NCBI GenBank assembly: GCA_964596775.1
Contig: CAZQVN010000110.1
Location: 1 to 6,108 of the forward strand
DNA from: CAZQVN01 sp964596775
Lineage (GTDB): Bacteria > Eisenbacteria > RBG-16-71-46 > JABDJR01 > JAWXBZ01
Direction: 5' to 3'
Length of the DNA stretch: 6,108 nt
In this document: piece after piece, positions 1 to 3,790 of the stretch
How positions within the stretch are numbered: the stretch's first letter is position 1
Layout of the letters: the number at the start of each line of letters is the position of its first letter
The notes under the pieces: model-generated
What the model was told of the DNA's origin: nothing
Databases searched by the model: none
Seen by the model: only the letters and a program-made list of their open reading frames with translations
Made by a program: the position numbers and the translations under genes

Positions 1-5
1 CCGCG

Positions 6-524
6 CTACTCCTCCCCGCCCATGACCGAGGCGGCCACCGGAAGCGGCTTCCGGGCCAGGAAGTCCTCGACGCGGAGGAGATCCCCCTTGGCCCGCTGGA
101 TCGTCCGCAGCAGGACGTCCATGGAGTTCACTTCCTCGAGCTGCTCGTTGACGAACCACTGGAGAAAATTCTGGGTCAGGTGATCGTTTTCCTTGATCGC
201 CAGGCCGACGAGATCGTTGATCTGCTTCGTGACGGTCAGCTCCCAGTCCAGCGCCAGCTGGACGGCCTCCTCGGCGGACTTGAAGTCGGGCTTGCCGGCC
301 GGGATGGACCCGATCACGAGCTTGCCGCCGGCGTCGTTCACGTAGCGCGCGATCTTCATCGCGTGGACATGCTCCTCCTCGGCCTGGGCCATGAACTTGG
401 CGGACAGCTGGGGGAGGGCCTCCCGCTCGAAATAAGCCCCGAGCATCACGTACTGGATGGATGCGCCGAATTCGTTGCCGACCTGCACGGACAGGGCCTT
501 GGACAGCGTCTTGCTGAGCAGCAT
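6..524 (-). CDS. ftnA: Bacterial non-haem ferritin (FtnA-like), 172 aa
   Basis: Cytosolic iron-storage protein that oxidises Fe(II) and stores it as a ferric mineral inside a 24-subunit shell. The ferroxidase residues are all visible, and each sits one position after its counterpart in E. coli FtnA (numbering from memory). They are E18, E51, H54, E95, Q128 and E131. The extra C-site ligands E50, E127 and E130 are also present, as are Y25 and W123. The EEEHVHAMK stretch (49-57) and NEQLEEV (126-132) mark helices B and D. The length is normal for the family. The frame is open upstream to 596. I chose the ATG at 522-524 because a perfect AGGAGG lies 9 bases before it and the family's N-terminus begins here; the 24-residue upstream extension is Arg-rich and unlike ferritin. 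The gene is transcribed away from the polysaccharide operon and its stop is complete at 6-8. The family is certain; the exact symbol is by similarity. Confidence 0.95.
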   Translation of the reverse strand: MLLSKTLSKALSVQVGNEFGASIQYVMLGAYFEREALPQLSAKFMAQAEEEHVHAMKIARYVNDAGGKLVIGSIPAGKPDFKSAEEAVQLALDWELTVTKQINDLVGLAIKENDHLTQNFLQWFVNEQLEEVNSMDVLLRTIQRAKGDLLRVEDFLARKPLPVAASVMGGEE

Positions 525-533
525 ATGAAAAAA

Positions 534-539
534 CCTCCT
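534..539 (-). promoter_or_regulatory. Ribosome binding site of ferritin, decides its start
   Basis: Read on the minus strand this is AGGAGG, followed by a 9-base T-rich spacer and then ATG. It is a consensus Shine-Dalgarno and is the main reason for choosing the ATG at 522-524 over the upstream in-frame ATG at 594-596. Confidence 0.9.
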
Positions 540-562
540 GAGTGGTTGGGATTGGTATCGGA

Positions 563-574
563 GTGCGGCCGCAC
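563..574. repeat. Perfect 12-bp palindrome in the ferritin leader, possible operator
   Basis: GTGCGGCCGCAC is a perfect palindrome with no spacer. It lies between the predicted ferritin -10 box (585-590, minus strand) and the ferritin RBS. If transcription starts near 578, it covers about +4 to +15. A repressor bound there would block the ferritin promoter. It does not resemble an AT-rich Fur box, so the cognate protein is unknown. As RNA it has no unpaired loop, so a DNA operator is more plausible than a hairpin. A chance GC-rich palindrome is possible. Confidence 0.45.
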
Positions 575-584
575 ATCTTGGAGC

Positions 585-613
585 ATCATAGCGCAAGGGG
601 GATTCGAACCCAA
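585..613 (-). promoter_or_regulatory. Predicted sigma70-type promoter of ferritin
   Basis: On the minus strand TTGGGT (613-608) is followed by a 17-base spacer and TATGAT (590-585). The -10 box matches the TATAAT consensus at five of six bases and the -35 box at three, including the TTG. A start near 578 would give a leader of about 54 bases before the ATG. The spacer contains GGTTCGAATCC, which looks like a tRNA T-arm but is explained as well by this promoter. The prediction comes from box match and spacing only. Confidence 0.5.
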
Positions 614-662
614 TATGGCCCCGGCGGGGGGTATCCGGGCGCTCAGGATGCCTGCCGGCCCG

Positions 663-693
663 CCGATAACCTTTTCAGGATAATCGGTTACCG
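663..693. repeat. Inverted-repeat cluster just upstream of the operon promoter
   Basis: Two overlapping symmetries can be seen. CGATAACC (664-671) is mirrored by GGTTACCG (686-693) with one mismatch and a 14-base gap, which places the arm centres 22 bp apart, about two helical turns. Alternatively CCGAT (663-667) pairs with ATCGG (683-687), enclosing a smaller CCT/AGG stem. The right arm overlaps the predicted -35 region of the carbamoyltransferase promoter, which fits a dimeric regulator site. No T-run follows, so a terminator is unlikely. No known regulator motif is recognised. Confidence 0.35.
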
Positions 694-717
694 TCGTTTC
701 GCGGATTCCTGTATAAT
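688..717 (+). promoter_or_regulatory. Predicted sigma70-type promoter of the polysaccharide operon
   Basis: A perfect TATAAT -10 box lies at 712-717, in a locally AT-richer patch of otherwise GC-rich DNA. The best -35 candidate is TTACCG (688-693) with an 18-base spacer, matching the TTGACA consensus at only three positions. A weak -35 suggests dependence on an activator, and the inverted repeat at 664-693 overlaps it. Transcription would begin near 724, leaving a leader of about 40 bases before the carbamoyltransferase ATG. The -10 box is convincing; the -35 box is not. Confidence 0.6.
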
Positions 718-748
718 CGTCGCTTCCCGTTCGCGCCGGACCGGTTTC

Positions 749-755
749 GAAGGAG
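749..755 (+). promoter_or_regulatory. Ribosome binding site of the carbamoyltransferase gene
   Basis: GAAGGAG, 9 bases before the ATG at 765-767, is a strong Shine-Dalgarno. It is the only strong one in the plus-strand operon, in keeping with the two downstream genes being translated by coupling through overlapping start and stop codons. Confidence 0.85.
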
Positions 756-764
756 TTTTTCTGA

Positions 765-2477
765 ATGTCGGACGTTCTCTACCTCGGTTTTCACAAGAGT
801 CACGATTCCAGCCTCTGTCTGGCCGATGAATCGGGCCGGATGCTCTTCGTGGCCAACGAGGAGCGGTTTACCCGCCAGAAACTCCAGGCCGGGATCCCGC
901 ACCTGGCCAAGCAGTACATGCTCGAGCACTTCAAGGTCGGCCCCGTCGTGGTCTGCTACGGCGGGCTCAAGGTCGGCCCCCGGATGCAGCGCGAGGCGGC
1001 ATTTCACATGGCCAGCCTGGCCCGCGGCCTCAACACGCCGCCGCTCCAGCACGACATCGGAAAACTCTACGGCCGCCTGACCGGAAAGAGCTCGGGGGGG
1101 AACAGCCCGAAGCTGTTCGACGGCCTCGACATCCGGCGCGTCGTCCACGTGGACCATCACGACTGCCACGCGGCGGGGGCCTACTACCAGAGCGGCCTGG
1201 AAGAATCCATGGTGATGACGCTCGACGGCCTCGGCGACTGCTTTTCCGCCGCGTTCTACCGCGGGCGCGGTTCCAACCTCGAACGCCTCCGCGCCTACTA
1301 CCACAACGACGTCACGATCGGCGAAGACTACGAGATGATGACGGCGCTGCTCGGGTTCAATCCGCACCGCCACCCGGGGAAGATCACCGGACTGGCCGCG
1401 CACGGCACGAACAACCGGGAGTGCATCGAGGCCGTCCGCGCGTTCTTCCAGCGGGTCTGGAAGAAGGGGAGCCGGAACTACTTTTACGAATTCCACACCG
1501 AGCAGGAAGACAGGGCGGTGGCCGACCTCCGCCGCATCCGCGAAACGCTGTTCAAGGACTACACCCGCGAGGATCTCGCGTACGCCATCCAGGACATCGC
1601 CGAGGAGGACACGCTGGCGCTGATCCGGGAGAACATCCCCGACCCGAAAAACCGGAACATCTGCCTGGCCGGCGGCGTCTTCGCCAACGTCAAGCTGAAC
1701 AAGCGCGTTCACGAGATGGGTTTCCGGAACGTGTTCGTCCAGCCGGCCATGAGCGACGCCGGCCTCGCCAACGGCGCGGTGCTCGCCCACCTCGGCCTCG
1801 AGCACGGGCTGCGGCCGTACAAGCTGTCCAACGTGTATCACGGCCCCGGCTTCACGAACGAGGACGCGGAAAAGGCGATCCGGGCCCAGGGGCTGGATTT
1901 CGAGGTCGTGGACCCGATCGAGCCGAAGGTCGCGCAGCTCCTGAACGACGGTTACGTGGTGGCGCGGTTCGAGGGGCGGATGGAGTTCGGTCCGCGGGCG
2001 CTCGGGCATCGTTCCATTCTCTACGCGGCCAAGGATCCCACGGTCAACGACTGGCTCAACAAGCGGCTCGGCCGGACGGAGTTCATGCCGTTCGCCCCGT
2101 CCACGCTGTACGAGTACGCCGACCAGTGCTTCGAGCGGGTCAACGGCGCGCACCACCCGGCCCAGTTCATGACGATCACGTTCGACTGCACGCCGTTCTT
2201 CCGGGAGAACTGCCCGGCCGCCGTGCACGTGGACGGCACAGCCCGCCCGCAGCTCGTCACGAAGGAGGACTCGCCGTCCTACTACCGGATCATCGACGAG
2301 TTCCGGAAGCTCACCGGCGTGCCCGCGGTCATCAACACGTCGTTCAACATGCACGAGGAACCGATCGTGATGTCGCCCGAGGACGCGGTGCGCGCGTTCA
2401 TGGAAGGGCATCTCGACTACCTGGCGATCGAAAACTGCCTCGTCCGGAACCCTGCCCTGGAAGAGAAGAGAAAGTGA
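765..2477 (+). CDS. NodU/CmcH/TobZ-family O-carbamoyltransferase, 570 aa
   Basis: Transfers a carbamoyl group from carbamoyl phosphate, through a carbamoyl-adenylate made with ATP, to a hydroxyl of an acceptor that is often a sugar. The N-terminal half is the Kae1-like domain. It has GFHKSHDSS (8-16), the metal-binding HxxxH at H131/H135 inside DHHDCHAAGAYY, the phosphate-loop-like DGLGD (154-158), AGGVFAN (302-308), and SDAG with D331 as the likely third metal ligand by analogy with TobZ. The C-terminal half has GRMEFGPRALGHRSI (404-418) and the closing block NTSFNMHEEPIV (524-535), both hallmarks of the carbamoyltransferase domain. The length is full for the family. It starts at an ATG with a strong RBS, is the first gene after the promoter, and overlaps the dehydrogenase gene by four bases. 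Family and reaction are secure. The acceptor cannot be read from sequence; the neighbours point to a sugar nucleotide or glycan, with GDP-mannose or a mannuronate residue as guesses. Confidence 0.93.
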   Translation: MSDVLYLGFHKSHDSSLCLADESGRMLFVANEERFTRQKLQAGIPHLAKQYMLEHFKVGPVVVCYGGLKVGPRMQREAAFHMASLARGLNTPPLQHDIGKLYGRLTGKSSGGNSPKLFDGLDIRRVVHVDHHDCHAAGAYYQSGLEESMVMTLDGLGDCFSAAFYRGRGSNLERLRAYYHNDVTIGEDYEMMTALLGFNPHRHPGKITGLAAHGTNNRECIEAVRAFFQRVWKKGSRNYFYEFHTEQEDRAVADLRRIRETLFKDYTREDLAYAIQDIAEEDTLALIRENIPDPKNRNICLAGGVFANVKLNKRVHEMGFRNVFVQPAMSDAGLANGAVLAHLGLEHGLRPYKLSNVYHGPGFTNEDAEKAIRAQGLDFEVVDPIEPKVAQLLNDGYVVARFEGRMEFGPRALGHRSILYAAKDPTVNDWLNKRLGRTEFMPFAPSTLYEYADQCFERVNGAHHPAQFMTITFDCTPFFRENCPAAVHVDGTARPQLVTKEDSPSYYRIIDEFRKLTGVPAVINTSFNMHEEPIVMSPEDAVRAFMEGHLDYLAIENCLVRNPALEEKRK

Positions 2478-3790
2478 ACGTCTCGGTCTTCGGCCTGGGA
2501 TACGTCGGCTGCGTCACCGCGGCTTGCCTGGCGAAGGACGGCCACACCGTCGTCGGCGTGGACGTCAGCGCGGACAAGGTGGGCGCGATGAACGCCGGCC
2601 GCGCGCCGTTCGTGGAAGCGGGGCTCGACGACCTGAGCGCGGCGGGGGTGAAGTCGGGCCGGCTGCGCGCCGTCACCGGCGCGGCCGAGGCGGTGGCCGC
2701 CACCGAGATCGCGCTCGTCTGCGTCGGCACGCCGTCGCTGGCCGACGGCGGCCAGAACCTCGACTACGTCCGCCGCGTCTGCCAGGAGATCGGCGAGGCG
2801 CTGAAGACGAAGAACGACTACTTCTGCGTCGTCGTGCGGTCCACGCTCCTGCCCGGCCTGTTCGAGGAGGTGGTCGTTCCGGTGCTGGAGATGGCGTCCG
2901 GAAAGAAGGCGGGCCGCGATTTCGGCGTCTGCCAGAACCCGGAGTTCCTCCGCGAGGGCACCTCGATCGACGACTTCGCGAACCCGCCGTTCACCGTGAT
3001 CGGCGAGCTGGACGAGCGGAGCGGCGCGACGGCGGCGCGCCTCTACGAAAACCTGAAGGCCCCGCTGTTCCGGGTGACCCCCGGTGCGGCGGCCATGCTC
3101 AAGTACGCCTGCAACGCGTTCCATGCCGTCAAGGTGTCGTTCGCGAACGAGATCGGCAACTTCTGCAAGAAGGCGGGCGTGGACAGCCATTCGGTGATGG
3201 ACATCTTCACCCACGACACGAAGCTGAACCTGTCTCCCTACTACCTGAAGCCCGGTTTCGCGTTCGGCGGTTCCTGCCTGCCGAAGGACATCCGGGCGCT
3301 CATGGCGGCGTCGCAGCTGCACGGCCTCGACCTGCCGCTGCTCAAGGGAACGCTCGAGGCGAACCGGATGCAGGTGAACCTGGCCGCGGAGCGGGTGCTC
3401 AAGACCGGCGCCGGAACGGTCGGCCTGCTCGGCCTCACGTTCAAGCCGGGCACCGACGACCTCCGCGAGAGCCCGCAGGTGGAACTGGCGGCCACGCTCC
3501 TCGCCCGCGGTCGCGACCTGCGCATCTTCGACCCGAACGTGAAGATGCAGAACATCGTCGGGCTGAACCGCGAGTACATCCAGAGCCGGATCCCCCGCGT
3601 TGCCGACATGCTCTGCGAAACGCCCGACCGCCTGGTCGAGGACTGCGGCGTGATCGTTCTCGGCAACAAGTCGAAGGAATTCCGCGACGTCATCGGCCGC
3701 CTGCGGCCCGAGCAGACCGTCGTGGACCTCGTCCGTCTCGTGGACGACCCCCGGGGGCTGAACGTCGCGTACGACGGCCTCTGCTGGTAA
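2474..3790 (+). CDS. algD: GDP-mannose 6-dehydrogenase (AlgD-like), 438 aa
   Basis: NAD-dependent oxidation of the C6 hydroxyl of a nucleotide sugar to a uronate, most likely GDP-mannose to GDP-mannuronate in the cytosol. The N-terminal NAD fold has GLGYVG (7-12). The catalytic set is intact: T124, NPEFLRE with E161, KYACN with K210 and N214, and FGGSCLPKD with nucleophile C268, K271 and D272. C268 is at the same number as in Pseudomonas AlgD, from memory. LTFKPGTDDLRESP (321-334) begins the C-terminal domain, and the protein ends in GLCW, as AlgD ends in GICW. The Lys-Leu-Asn-Leu-Ser run before the active site is also AlgD-like, which favours GDP-mannose over UDP-glucose. The start is GTG at 2474-2476, overlapping the previous stop (GTGA); a weak GGAAG lies about 10 bases upstream. 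UDP-glucose/UDP-ManNAc dehydrogenase is the alternative. The dehydrogenase class is certain, the substrate probable. Confidence 0.88.
   Translation: MNVSVFGLGYVGCVTAACLAKDGHTVVGVDVSADKVGAMNAGRAPFVEAGLDDLSAAGVKSGRLRAVTGAAEAVAATEIALVCVGTPSLADGGQNLDYVRRVCQEIGEALKTKNDYFCVVVRSTLLPGLFEEVVVPVLEMASGKKAGRDFGVCQNPEFLREGTSIDDFANPPFTVIGELDERSGATAARLYENLKAPLFRVTPGAAAMLKYACNAFHAVKVSFANEIGNFCKKAGVDSHSVMDIFTHDTKLNLSPYYLKPGFAFGGSCLPKDIRALMAASQLHGLDLPLLKGTLEANRMQVNLAAERVLKTGAGTVGLLGLTFKPGTDDLRESPQVELAATLLARGRDLRIFDPNVKMQNIVGLNREYIQSRIPRVADMLCETPDRLVEDCGVIVLGNKSKEFRDVIGRLRPEQTVVDLVRLVDDPRGLNVAYDGLCW

Noticed and set aside
525..596. N-terminal extension of ferritin by 24 residues to an upstream ATG
   Set aside because: The perfect AGGAGG at 534-539 lies within this stretch and serves the ATG at 522-524. 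The extension is Arg-rich and unlike any ferritin N-terminus.
619..629. CCCC-GGC-GGGG hairpin as a transcription terminator
   Set aside because: The stem is only four pairs with no T-run on either strand, and it sits between two divergent promoters where no terminator is needed.
590..690. A complete tRNA gene on the minus strand
   Set aside because: Only the T-loop region fits. No 5' acceptor strand complementary to TTGCGCT, no D-arm and no anticodon arm could be placed.
180..829. Plus-strand open frames covering the ferritin gene and the intergenic region
   Set aside because: They are antisense readings of ferritin. Their GGFEP and GIRTQ peptides come from reading the T-arm-like sequence near 600, a known kind of false protein.
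675..2411. Long minus-strand open frame (578 codons) opposite the carbamoyltransferase
   Set aside because: Its product is rich in Arg, Val, His and Asp with no recognisable fold. This is the usual antisense shadow of a GC-rich gene, and the plus strand encodes a complete known enzyme here.
1421..2473. N-terminal extension of the dehydrogenase frame by about 351 codons
   Set aside because: The upstream part is an Arg/Pro-rich out-of-frame reading of the carbamoyltransferase. AlgD-family proteins begin exactly at the GTG at 2474.
6..2477. Functional link between ferritin and the polysaccharide operon
   Set aside because: The genes are divergent with separate promoters and ribosome binding sites, and nothing in the products connects iron storage with glycan carbamoylation.
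2417..3322. Minus-strand open frame (301 codons) opposite the dehydrogenase
   Set aside because: Low-complexity Arg/His/Val-rich translation with no RBS or motif, fully covered by the AlgD-like gene.
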